A stretch of 64,000 nt of DNA from positions 186,001 to 250,000 of the forward strand of contig JACJNX010000040.1 of the NCBI GenBank assembly GCA_014695255.1. Reading direction: 5' to 3'. Below are positions 47,427 through 55,743 of the stretch, piece after piece. A program made the position numbers and the translations under genes. Positions within the stretch are counted from its first letter, which is position 1; the number at the start of each line of letters is the position of its first letter. The stretch is from Cyanobacteria bacterium FACHB-63. GTDB lineage: Bacteria; Cyanobacteriota; Cyanobacteriia; Leptolyngbyales; Leptolyngbyaceae. Under the pieces are notes generated by a model that had not been told where the DNA came from, did not search any database, and was given only the letters and a program-made list of their open reading frames with translations.

Positions 47427-48298
47427 GAATTAGAACCTACGGCTAACTCAAATCCATGAGCTTCAAGAGCAGCGCGAACACGATCGCTCAGCAATGCCTC
47501 TAGCTCGACAAACCCCAGATTGAGCGGGGCATTACTTGGCTCTCCAGGAACAGTAATTGCGGGATGAGAATAGATTTCTACCCGATTGGCTGTAATTCTT
47601 GGAATCAGTTCGAGCAAATACGATTCTGTCATTCGTCCCGTTTGGAGCAGTCCATAAACGCGATCAGCAAATTGAATCCGGTGCTTCTTCAAAAGGGTCT
47701 CTCCATAGCGTCGCAATCCAGAAAATACTAACGATCCTACAGTTTTTGCGATCCAACCGGAGCGATCGATTTCCAATGCAATGCTCAATTCTTCTGAAGG
47801 CAAGCGAATTTCTAGAATCTCGAATTCTGCTGCCAAATCAACTAAATGCCGCAAAATAACAGGGTGAGCGTGTAAATGCAAATGTCCATCCACATGAGAC
47901 AGCTTCAAGCCCGTTTGCCGAAATTTCTCAAGCTGGGCACGGATTTCAAGCGATAATTCTCGTTTCGCTTTGGCGTTAAATTGATATCGCAATCCTGCCC
48001 AACCCGGATCATTAGAAAAGTTTCCCTCAGCATCAACCAAACTGGGAATTTGTTCGGGTGGCAATGCCGATCGTCCCATTCCCAACACTAAATGCAATCC
48101 TACCGCTAGCGAAGGATTAGCTTTCGCAAGCTCGATCGCTTCATCGGCAGCGTCCCCCGTCACCATTAGACTGGTGCTGGTGAGAATGCCCTGCTGATGA
48201 GCGGTAATAATTGCCTGATTGACTCCAGATGAGAAGCCAAAATCGTCGGCGTTGATTCTGACCCACCGACGATCGACCTGAGTGGATGACTCTAACAT
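47423..48298 (-). CDS. hpnK: hopanoid deacetylase HpnK (ChbG/YdjC family)
   Basis: 291 residues. Metal-binding and catalytic motifs of the YdjC fold are visible: RWVRINADDFGFSSGVNQAI (Asp-Asp), AVGLHLVLGMGRSALP (His), and SHVDGHLHLHAHPVIL (His cluster). HpnK removes the acetyl group from GlcNAc-hopanoid made by HpnI. The start codon overlaps the stop of the ferritin-like gene by one base (TAATG), and the stop overlaps the next start. HpnJ, the radical SAM ring-contraction enzyme, is not in the window. Confidence 0.83.
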   Translation of the reverse strand: MLESSTQVDRRWVRINADDFGFSSGVNQAIITAHQQGILTSTSLMVTGDAADEAIELAKANPSLAVGLHLVLGMGRSALPPEQIPSLVDAEGNFSNDPGWAGLRYQFNAKAKRELSLEIRAQLEKFRQTGLKLSHVDGHLHLHAHPVILRHLVDLAAEFEILEIRLPSEELSIALEIDRSGWIAKTVGSLVFSGLRRYGETLLKKHRIQFADRVYGLLQTGRMTESYLLELIPRITANRVEIYSHPAITVPGEPSNAPLNLGFVELEALLSDRVRAALEAHGFELAVGSNS

Positions 48299-49146
48299 TA
48301 ACGGCTCACTTCGGCTTTCATCTCGGTAGGGCGACTGGGCAGGAGTGTTGTCGCTCGGAGCGCGATCGCAGCCAGTCGAGGTAATAATCGCGGTTCGAGT
48401 AAACGATCGTCAAATCGACTCATGCGCTGCTGATTTTCGCTGATGGTTGCTGATAAAAACTGTGGCAAGGTCAAATCATCAACGAAAGTTTTTGCGCCTG
48501 TTGCCGTAAACCCTTCATTTCCATCCTTTGTCAGCACCATTTTGCCTAAGTTAAACAGTGCGCGCCCGTAATGGAAAGCAGAATGTACACCCCGCAAAAG
48601 GTCTGATCGTCCTTGTTGCGCTTGAACATAGGTAATCCAATTGACGAAGAACACAATATGCCGTGCTTCCTCATCCAGAATCGGATCAAACAGCGTAAAC
48701 ATCGACTCAGGTAAATACTTCGCTTGACGAGCTAAGCCAAACATTCCAAAGGCAAAAAATGAATCTAAGCATTCCCCGAATCCGAAATCTGCGAAGGCTT
48801 GAGTAATATTTTTCGGTAGAACGGGTGCGGGGGGTTCTTCCACTTGTAAATCGTAGTGTCGAATCAGACACTCGATCAAACGAGCATGACGAGATTCTTC
48901 CTGTCCTTGAAGCGCGATCGCCGCTCGAATCTCAGGATCGTCGATCGTGTCTGCCATTGCGCTAACCATCATGCCTGCTTCTCGCTCGGTGTCGAGTGCA
49001 ATTCCCCAAAACGGAATTCGCCGCAAGCGATCGAGTTCGACTTCATTGAGTTCTGGAAAGTTCATTGTCTCTGGCTCATACTCCAGATGAGTTGCCATAA
49101 AATCTTGGCAAAAAAGCTGCTTATGTTCCTCAGATCCAAGCTTCAT
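48298..49146 (-). CDS. ferritin-like diiron protein of the hopanoid operon
   Basis: 282 residues from ATG 49146 (MKLGSEEHKQLFCQD). Four-helix diiron motifs: an E in LDTEREAGMMVSAMAD, ExxRH in GQEESRHARLIE, and DEEARH in FDPILDEEARHIVFFV. These fit a ferritin-like oxygenase or oxidase rather than a storage protein. It is the first gene of the operon with hpnK, two exporters and hpnI, coupled by TAATG. An oxidative step on the hopanoid side chain is a plausible but untested role. Confidence 0.75.
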   Translation of the reverse strand: MKLGSEEHKQLFCQDFMATHLEYEPETMNFPELNEVELDRLRRIPFWGIALDTEREAGMMVSAMADTIDDPEIRAAIALQGQEESRHARLIECLIRHYDLQVEEPPAPVLPKNITQAFADFGFGECLDSFFAFGMFGLARQAKYLPESMFTLFDPILDEEARHIVFFVNWITYVQAQQGRSDLLRGVHSAFHYGRALFNLGKMVLTKDGNEGFTATGAKTFVDDLTLPQFLSATISENQQRMSRFDDRLLEPRLLPRLAAIALRATTLLPSRPTEMKAEVSR

Positions 49147-49365
49147 AATCACATTCACACCCAATAACTGTTCAGAGAAGGCTCTCTATATGATGGTATG
49201 ACCTTCTGGGAATCGCAAGGATACATCGAGTATTTTTAAGGTGAGGTTTAGGCTATTTCAGTAGTCGCGATCGCTGTTTTAGTTCTCACGATCGCTATTT
49301 CAGCGCATCGCTCCCGTGTTGATCGACCAACGGTAATTCCCCCCTACGCCTAAATCCTAGCCGAT

Positions 49366-49414
49366 CAGAAAAGCTCACGAAGTGCAGCAAATCAAAGCCG
49401 CCTTTCGTGAGCTT
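49366..49414 (-). terminator. terminator-like hairpin after the ABC transporter
   Basis: AAGCTCACGAA (49371-49381) and TTCGTGAGCTT (49404-49414) form a perfect 11-bp stem with a 22-nt loop, followed on the minus strand by TTTTCT. The rest of the 306-nt gap (49147-49452) holds the ferritin-like gene's promoter and two copies of an ACGATCGCT/GCGATCGCT HIP1-type motif. Confidence 0.6.
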
Positions 49415-49452
49415 GGAGAAATCGAGCGATCGGTCTCTAAGGTTAATCCCGC

Positions 49453-51981
49453 TTACACCGAAGCTTGCTGACGTTGATACAGCGACCAATACAAGCCCTT
49501 CTTCCGCAGCAGTTCATCGTGTGTTCCTTTTTCAGCAATCAATCCCTTCTCCATCACCAAAATCAAATCTGCCCGTTTCAGAGGCGCAAAACGGTGAGCA
49601 ATCAAAAACACTGTGCGATTGTCTGAAATCGACTGCAAATTCTGTAAAACCTGCTGCTCGGTCTCACTATCGAGTGCGCTCGTCGCTTCGTCTAATACCA
49701 AAATCGGGCTATTCGAGAGGAACAATCTCGCCAACGCAACCCGCTGCCGTTGCCCCCCAGAAAGGGCTGTTCCCCGCTCTCCTACATTCGTTTCGTAACC
49801 TTGAGGCAGTTCGCTCACAAAGTCGTGCGCCGCTGCCATTCGCGCTGCCTCAACGACTTGTTCGGCTGTAATGTCCGGACGACCAAGACTGATGTTATCA
49901 ATAATGTTGCTATTGAAGAGAAAGTCCTCCTGCAACACAACTCCCATCTGGCTGCGTAATGAATGCAGATCTGCGCTCTTGATGTCGAAGCCATCGATCG
50001 TAATCTGTCCCGCCTCCGGCAGATACAAGCGCTGCAACAATTTCGACAGCGTACTCTTCCCCGATCCACTGCGTCCGACCACGCCCACCAGCATCCCCGG
50101 CTGCACGTCGAATGAAATGCCCTTCAGTACGGGTTCTTGGTTCGGGCTATAGCGGAAAAAGACTTGATCAAACGAAACCTGTCCCTTCAATGGCGGCAAC
50201 ACCAATCCAGTTCCGGGTTCTGCTTCCGGCGCAACGTTGAGAATATCGCCGATGCGATCGACCGACAACAATACTTGCTGTAGGTTCTGCCACAGTTGCA
50301 CTAATCGCAATAAAGGTCCCGTCACTCGACCAGACAGCATCTGAAACGCCACCAACTGACCCACGGTTAACTCTTGCTTGATCACCAAGTGCGCCCCAAA
50401 CCACAGAATCAGCAAATACGAGAAATTCGTCAGAAAATCACCCAAGTTATTGCTGATATTAGAAGTCGTCGAAGCCTTAAAGCTGGTGCGAATATAGCGA
50501 GCAAACAGCCCCTCCCAGCGATCGCGTGACGGCTTTTCAGCACTGTGCGCTTTCACCGAATGAATCCCCGTGACCGTCTCCACCAAAAAGGATTGACTAT
50601 CCGCACTCCGGTTAAACGTCTCATTCAGCCAATTTCGCAGAATTGGTGTGGTGGTCAGCGTCAAGGCTGCATATAAAGGCAAGACCGCCAAGGCAACACC
50701 CGTGAGCGGAATGCTGTAGAAGAACATCAACGCCAGATAAACGACTGCAAAAATCGAGTCAAGAATCACGGTTAAAGCTGTTCCCGTGAGGAATTGCCGA
50801 ATATTCTCTAATTCCTGCACCCGCGCTACGGTGTCCCCAACCCGCCGCGACTCAAAATAAGCCAACGGGAGCCGCATCAAATGCCGAAACAACTGGGCAG
50901 AAAGGCTCAAATCTAATCGCCGGGCTGTATGCGTAAAGATAAACAACCGCAAAATCCCTAGTAGCGCCTCAAAAATGGCGACTCCTAAGAGCGCTATCGC
51001 CATTACATCCAGCGTTGGAATACTGCCCTGCACCATGACGCGATCGATCACTACCTGAGTAATCAGCGGAGTCGCCAATCCCAACAGTTGCAGCGTGAAT
51101 GAAGCAAACAGCACTTCTCCGAGCAAGCGGCGGTATTTCCACACCGCAGGCAGGAACCAGGTTAAATTAAATCGCTCTTGCTTCTGAACCGCTTCAACCT
51201 GCCACAGTTGCCCATCCCACACCTGATCCACAAATGATCGATGCACCGCTTGTGGAGCCATGATCGGATCTTGCGGATCAGAAATAATCCAGCGATCGCC
51301 CCTCACTCCATACGCCACTACCCAACGCGGCTCTGCCGTATCATTCCAAAGCATCAGCGCCGGAAAATTCAGCAGCCGCGCCTCTTTCCAGGTCGTCTGA
51401 ATTCGGCGCAACAGTAGCCCTAGCTTTTCGGCTGCATCCACCACATTCGTCGGGCGCTGTCCACGCAATTGGCGCTGCACCCAGTCAAGCTGCACTGGAT
51501 TTTGCAGATGATTCGCCACCATCGTTAAACAAGCTGCCGCGCTATTCATCCCTGACACAAATGGGAAGCCGGACACAGGCTGCGGCGACTGATCCAATTG
51601 CGGCATATAGCGCGATCGCGTAATTGCCCAAAAGCGATCGACATCGGGTGAATGTACGGTCGTCCACTGTTCACTGCGCCACTGTACCGCTTGCACATCC
51701 CCACTAGCGGCTCTCGCCTTCCATCCGGGTAAATCTAATAAATCGCCAATCCAGTCTCCGGGCTGCAAAACGCGGGAGCTGTTATCTTCTCCGACCAAGC
51801 GCACTTTTCCGCTGAGAACAATGATTTGAACTCCAGCGTCTTCACTCGACCAAAGCACTTCGCCTAGCTTGTAGCGACGCGCTTCAGCAGTGGTTTTAAA
51901 TTGCACCTGTTGTTCAGGACTGAGAAAACAGAGGGGCGGCGATTCCCAGGGGAGAGTGGTCGCGAGGTCGTTCGTTAACAT
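49453..51981 (-). CDS. type I secretion ABC transporter with degenerate C39 domain
   Basis: 842 residues. An N-terminal cyclic-nucleotide-binding-like domain covers about 1-120 (GEVLWSSEDAGVQIIVLSGK, VLQPGDWIGDLL). A C39-like domain (about 135-260) follows; the motif is MNSAAACLTMVANHL, with Ser where the catalytic Cys should be, so it likely binds rather than cuts substrate, as in HlyB. Six membrane segments lie in about 280-560. The ATPase has Walker A GRSGSGKST (about 634), signature LSGGQRQR (about 738) and Walker B LVLDEATSAL. No HlyD gene is in the window. The parvulin gene is just upstream. Confidence 0.88.
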   Translation of the reverse strand: MLTNDLATTLPWESPPLCFLSPEQQVQFKTTAEARRYKLGEVLWSSEDAGVQIIVLSGKVRLVGEDNSSRVLQPGDWIGDLLDLPGWKARAASGDVQAVQWRSEQWTTVHSPDVDRFWAITRSRYMPQLDQSPQPVSGFPFVSGMNSAAACLTMVANHLQNPVQLDWVQRQLRGQRPTNVVDAAEKLGLLLRRIQTTWKEARLLNFPALMLWNDTAEPRWVVAYGVRGDRWIISDPQDPIMAPQAVHRSFVDQVWDGQLWQVEAVQKQERFNLTWFLPAVWKYRRLLGEVLFASFTLQLLGLATPLITQVVIDRVMVQGSIPTLDVMAIALLGVAIFEALLGILRLFIFTHTARRLDLSLSAQLFRHLMRLPLAYFESRRVGDTVARVQELENIRQFLTGTALTVILDSIFAVVYLALMFFYSIPLTGVALAVLPLYAALTLTTTPILRNWLNETFNRSADSQSFLVETVTGIHSVKAHSAEKPSRDRWEGLFARYIRTSFKASTTSNISNNLGDFLTNFSYLLILWFGAHLVIKQELTVGQLVAFQMLSGRVTGPLLRLVQLWQNLQQVLLSVDRIGDILNVAPEAEPGTGLVLPPLKGQVSFDQVFFRYSPNQEPVLKGISFDVQPGMLVGVVGRSGSGKSTLSKLLQRLYLPEAGQITIDGFDIKSADLHSLRSQMGVVLQEDFLFNSNIIDNISLGRPDITAEQVVEAARMAAAHDFVSELPQGYETNVGERGTALSGGQRQRVALARLFLSNSPILVLDEATSALDSETEQQVLQNLQSISDNRTVFLIAHRFAPLKRADLILVMEKGLIAEKGTHDELLRKKGLYWSLYQRQQASV

Positions 51982-52038
51982 GGGGGCGTTGAAAATTAGG
52001 GGGCTAAAATGCGGACTAAGATGATGCCGTTTTTCAGT

Positions 52039-52800
52039 CTAATCGTTTACCTGAAGTTTCACGGTCATCTTTTGAATTTTCTCAGCGATCCAACGATCGA
52101 ACAATTCCGTCGTTAGCATCTGTTTTAATTGCTGATTATCTAAAGTTGCAGGGATCACTTCTTCAATCCGGAAAAGCGCCCAGCGATTTTCGAGTTCAAT
52201 CGGGCCGACAATATCGCCCACATTGGCAGAATCGATCACCGCTCTGACTTCATCGGGCATAGTGCCGCGACTGACCGGCCCCATCATGCCGTTTGCGATT
52301 CGATCGTCAGCGATCGAATGCTCCCGCGCCAGCGCCTCAAATCGCTCTCCTTCTCCAATTTGCAGCTTCAATTCGTCTGCTAATTCTTTGCTTTCGACAA
52401 TAATTCGAGACAGCACCACGCGATCGAGAAATACTTTTCGCTCAATAAAGTATTCCTGCAGCTTTGGCTCAGTCGCCAGGATCTTTAGCTTCTCGTTCTT
52501 AAAGTTGGTTGAGATTTGCTGGTGAAATGCGGTGTAATCCAGTCCATTGCGGTTGAGCCACTCTTGGAACTGCTTTGGATCAGTGAGTTGCTGCTGAATC
52601 CGAAAGTCAACGACCGCTTGTTCGATTACGGCTGGATTAATATCAAGGTCATCGCGATTTTTTACTTCCGTCTCGATAACATACTGACGTAGAATATCTC
52701 CAATAAACCCCTGGAGCTTTCCAGAGGTTTGGAGGTAACGCAGGGAATCGCGCAGGCTGAGTGAGTCTTCGTCAATCGTGAGAAAAGCGTTGGTTTCCAT
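52039..52800 (-). CDS. parvulin-type peptidyl-prolyl isomerase
   Basis: 253 residues without a signal peptide. An N-terminal helical SurA-like region (about 15-115) leads to a parvulin domain (about 125-215: LSRIIVESKELADELKLQI, FEALAREHSIADDR, NGMMGPVSRGTMPDEVRAVI). Such isomerases accompany type I secretion ABC transporters in cyanobacteria. The gene lies 57 nt upstream of the ABC gene on the same strand, so they are probably one transcript. It may act on the exporter's substrate in the cytoplasm. Confidence 0.82.
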   Translation of the reverse strand: METNAFLTIDEDSLSLRDSLRYLQTSGKLQGFIGDILRQYVIETEVKNRDDLDINPAVIEQAVVDFRIQQQLTDPKQFQEWLNRNGLDYTAFHQQISTNFKNEKLKILATEPKLQEYFIERKVFLDRVVLSRIIVESKELADELKLQIGEGERFEALAREHSIADDRIANGMMGPVSRGTMPDEVRAVIDSANVGDIVGPIELENRWALFRIEEVIPATLDNQQLKQMLTTELFDRWIAEKIQKMTVKLQVND

Positions 52801-53212
52801 ACGGATAATCTGTTGCGTGTGTCCTAATCGATCGTATCGCGCCCGGGTCGCCTGAGAGGTTTACTACAGGTTAAGAACGTCTCGGCGATCGCAGACCACT
52901 GCGATTAAACTAGAATCCTGCACTTCTGGAGTCCGCAATTTCAACCAAATCCTGTCGGACTTCACGGCATCTTCAAGGAGGGTACGGAGAAAGCGCGAAA
53001 TTTGAAGCTGAAGTGTTGTGCCGTACCACCGAATTTCTGCGTAAATCCTCTGAGCTTGAATTCTGATATTTCAGTCTGGAATCTTTACGAAGTTCTTCAT
53101 CACCTATAGAATCTTTAAAAGATCTAAACTCCGACCGGGAAACCGGGATTTATGGCATGATCGATCAGTAACTATTTGCGATCGACAGACACTCAAGAGG
53201 AAATTACGCGAT
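52801..53212. promoter_or_regulatory. 412-nt gap upstream of the peroxiredoxin gene
   Basis: No ORF is supported here. ATCTTT-A-AAAGAT (53111-53123) is a 13-bp palindrome about 90 nt upstream of the peroxiredoxin start and could be an operator. CCGGGAAACCGGG is a short repeat at about 53136-53148. AGAGGAAATTACGCGAT precedes the ATG as ribosome binding region. Divergent promoters for the parvulin and peroxiredoxin genes must lie here. Confidence 0.4.
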
Positions 53213-53854
53213 ATGGCTCTTCGACTAGGTGATACCGTTCCCAACTTTACTCAGGAATCTTCTGCGGGAACGATCGATTTTTATCAGTGGGCAGGCGATA
53301 GCTGGGTGGTTCTCTTCTCCCACCCCGCAGACTACACTCCAGTTTGCACTACAGAATTGGGTGAAGTGGCAAAGCGGAAGCCCGAATTTGACCAGCGCAA
53401 TGTCAAAGTGATTGCGCTCAGTGTGGATGATGCAGAATCCCACCAAGGCTGGATCGGCGATATCAACGAAACCCAAAGCTGCAACGTCAATTATCCAATC
53501 TTGGCAGACAAAGACAAAAAGGTGTCTGAACTGTATGACATGATTCACCCGAACTCCAGCACGGGTTCAACTCTGACGGTGCGATCGGTGTTCATTATTG
53601 ACAACAATAAGAAACTCCGCTTAACGCTCACCTACCCTGCTAGCACCGGACGCAACTTTGACGAACTGCTGCGCGTGATTGATTCGCTGCAACTAACCGA
53701 CAACTACAGCGTTGCAACTCCGGCAAACTGGCAAGATGGCGACGATTGTGTTGTCGTGCCTTCGATCCCAACCGATCAAGCGCGTGAGAAATTCCCCAAA
53801 GGCGTGACCGAGGTGAAACCCTACCTCCGCATGACTCCGCAACCGAACAAGTAA
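53213..53854 (+). CDS. 1-Cys peroxiredoxin (Prx6 type)
   Basis: Reduces peroxides with a single catalytic cysteine, Cys45 in HPADYTPVCTTELGEV. 213 residues, with the long C-terminal arm of the Prx6 group. DSLQLTDNYSVATPANWQDG and PYLRMTPQP match it. A second cysteine (DGDDCVVVP) and one in ETQSCNVNY are not in resolving positions. It is convergent with the fused MarR gene and shares its terminator, which may link the two functionally. Confidence 0.92.
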   Translation: MALRLGDTVPNFTQESSAGTIDFYQWAGDSWVVLFSHPADYTPVCTTELGEVAKRKPEFDQRNVKVIALSVDDAESHQGWIGDINETQSCNVNYPILADKDKKVSELYDMIHPNSSTGSTLTVRSVFIIDNNKKLRLTLTYPASTGRNFDELLRVIDSLQLTDNYSVATPANWQDGDDCVVVPSIPTDQAREKFPKGVTEVKPYLRMTPQPNK

Positions 53855-53879
53855 GCTTTCAAATTGCTGTGATTTCATG

Positions 53880-53909
53880 AACTGGGTGAGCTTCCTTACC
53901 CAGTTTTTT
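53880..53909. terminator. terminator after the peroxiredoxin gene
   Basis: AACTGGGT (53880-53887) and ACCCAGTT (53898-53905) form a stem with a 10-nt loop and a run of Ts. It overlaps the end of the convergent MarR gene. Confidence 0.82.
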
Positions 53910-54834
53910 CTATGGCATTGAGATTTTTGATCGCTTGATCCACCCAATCAGACAGTGCCGCTTGCTCTTCGATCGAAAGGTCAGTCATCATCATTGCGAT
54001 CACGGACTGGGCGATCGGGGGCAGCGTCGTTTTCATTTGCGCTCCGGCTTGCGTCAGCCAAATCCGCCAAACTCTTCGATCCTGGAAGTCACGTTGACGG
54101 CGAATTAAGCCGCGCTCACTCATGCGATCGAGTACCCCCGTCAAAGTGCCGCCGACCTGCTGGAGTTGATCGCTAATTTCAGAAGTTGCCTGTCCATCTT
54201 CTTGCCACAAACAGCATAAGACGACCCAGTGAAACGGCGTGAGTTCATACGGCTCAAGCAGTTCCTGGAATCGGCGGGTTCCTAGCTGGGCAATAATTTT
54301 GATGCGATAACCGAGATTATAGGGAGCCAGCAAAGCCTGCCAACCCTCAGCATGGGTGGTAGCGGCAGAAGGAGACAAATTGGCGATGATGCGATCGATG
54401 ATGCTGGACAAGTGTTCGCGTTCTGGAACCGGAATTCCCTGCAAGGCGGCTTCTCGAATTGCGACTGCGATCGGTGGGAGAATGTCTTGAAGCTGCCGTC
54501 CTGCATCAGTCAACCAGATTCGCCAAACTCTTCGATCCTGGAAGTCGCGTTCACGGCGAATCAAGCCGCGCTCACACATCCGATCGAGTACCCCCGTCAA
54601 AGTGCCGCCGACCTGCTGGAGTCGATCGCTGATGCTCGATGTTGCCTGCCCGTCTTCCTGCCATAAACAGCACAAGACCACCCAATGGAATGGAGTCAAC
54701 TTATAGGGATCAAGCCGTTCCTGAAATCTGCGACCGAGCAGTTGAGAAAGGAGCTTGATGCGGTATCCGATGCCGTGTGGAGCCAGTAAACGTTTGAGAT
54801 TAGCGGGAATTTGTTCAGTGTCTGAAGAGATCAT
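53896..54834 (-). CDS. tandem-duplicated MarR regulator (two wHTH domains fused)
   Basis: 312 residues made of two MarR domains, about 18-155 and 170-306, offset by 152 residues. Both have LTPFHWVVLCCLWQEDGQAT, LQQVGGTLTGVLDRM, ERGLIRR and DFQDRRVWRIWLT, the recognition helix and wing. MarR proteins are normally dimers of one domain; this chain could form the dimer by itself. DNA is nearly identical between 54074-54170 and 54530-54626, so the duplication is recent or kept by gene conversion. Each domain has a Cys-Cys pair (55-56, 207-208). The peroxiredoxin gene is its neighbour. Confidence 0.88.
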   Translation of the reverse strand: MISSDTEQIPANLKRLLAPHGIGYRIKLLSQLLGRRFQERLDPYKLTPFHWVVLCCLWQEDGQATSSISDRLQQVGGTLTGVLDRMCERGLIRRERDFQDRRVWRIWLTDAGRQLQDILPPIAVAIREAALQGIPVPEREHLSSIIDRIIANLSPSAATTHAEGWQALLAPYNLGYRIKIIAQLGTRRFQELLEPYELTPFHWVVLCCLWQEDGQATSEISDQLQQVGGTLTGVLDRMSERGLIRRQRDFQDRRVWRIWLTQAGAQMKTTLPPIAQSVIAMMMTDLSIEEQAALSDWVDQAIKNLNAIEKTG

Positions 54835-55182
54835 CTCATTCCTAAAATTGCGTATTAAACGACTTAGATCTCGAAGCTCGGCGTAGCAAAAAGCAAAGTA
54901 GGAAGATTTTAGCTTAATTAAATTGTTTAAGACAGAATTAAGGGATTAACGATTGCCGTTTGGATCGTAATACCAATTTAAAAAGCAAAGGCATTAAAAA
55001 GCAAATGCAGCAGGTTACCGATTCTTCGCATTCTGTAATTGTAGAGATACCATTAAACGCCCTCCTACCAGAAATTTCGCAATGATCGGTTATGTGCAAA
55101 CTTCACCAATCAAATTGGGAGCAGGAATGAGTAGAGCGGCAAACCGACGTTGATGACAATTTCCCACAAATTGGTTCTATTC
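54835..55182. promoter_or_regulatory. 348-nt gap upstream of the fused MarR gene
   Basis: CTTAATTAAATTGTTTAAG (54913-54931) is an imperfect 19-bp AT-rich palindrome about 80 nt upstream of the MarR start, a plausible autoregulatory site. AAAGCAAA repeats nearby (54889, 54980 and 54997 regions). The 23-codon frame at 55082 lacks a ribosome binding site and is not accepted as a gene. Confidence 0.4.
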
Positions 55183-55671
55183 TCACATCAGAAACTTAGG
55201 AGGAGTCAGCCAGAATAGGCGGCTATTGCCGATCGCGCCTCCGGTATCCGGTAACTCTAGCCCGACTACACCTGCTTTTTTCAGGATGAGGCGATCGCGG
55301 ACTTCCCCCCAAATCAGCAATTCAGCCCACCCACTTAAGTCTGGTTCATGTCCTACCAGCGCCAGTGTCTTCTCCGGCGTGCGCCACGCTTCGAGCCAAC
55401 TAATCCAGGTCTGAATATTTCCGCTTGGCGCAAGATACCCCTCAACTTCGAGTGCATCGCCTAAGTCAGCCGCTTTTAGAATTTCAGCCGTTTGCTTCGC
55501 GCGAGCCAGTGGGCTTGTCAGAATTAGATCAAACTCCAATCCAAACGATCGCAGCCGTCTTGCGACTTGCTCGGTTTTGCGCTTTCCTTCGGAAGTTAGG
55601 GGTCGCTCGTCGTCGTTGGTGTAATCGCCGTGCTGTCCCGCGAGTCCATGCCGGATGAGGTAGAGTTTCAT
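55183..55671 (-). CDS. sixA: phosphohistidine phosphatase SixA
   Basis: 162-residue histidine phosphatase. The catalytic RHG motif is at KLYLIRHGLAGQHGDYTNDD, with RPLTSEGKRKTEQVARRLRS, TSPLARAKQTAEIL and the second His in LALVGHEPDLSGW. SixA removes phosphate from histidine-containing phosphotransfer domains or PTS-like proteins. The DHH phosphoesterase gene lies upstream on the same strand, 72 nt away. Confidence 0.88.
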   Translation of the reverse strand: MKLYLIRHGLAGQHGDYTNDDERPLTSEGKRKTEQVARRLRSFGLEFDLILTSPLARAKQTAEILKAADLGDALEVEGYLAPSGNIQTWISWLEAWRTPEKTLALVGHEPDLSGWAELLIWGEVRDRLILKKAGVVGLELPDTGGAIGNSRLFWLTPPKFLM

Positions 55672-55743
55672 ATATGAATCAAACGTCTAGGGTCTATTTG
55701 GATCTTTACCAAATTCGTTGCCCTAGACGCTTCTTGCTTTAGA

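Noticed and set aside
52801-53212. tRNA or small RNA gene in the long gap
   Set aside because: No tRNA T-loop motif or cloverleaf pairing was seen. Only promoters and a short palindrome are supported.
55082-55153. 23-codon ORF upstream of the sixA end
   Set aside because: No ribosome binding site, no recognisable sequence, and very short.
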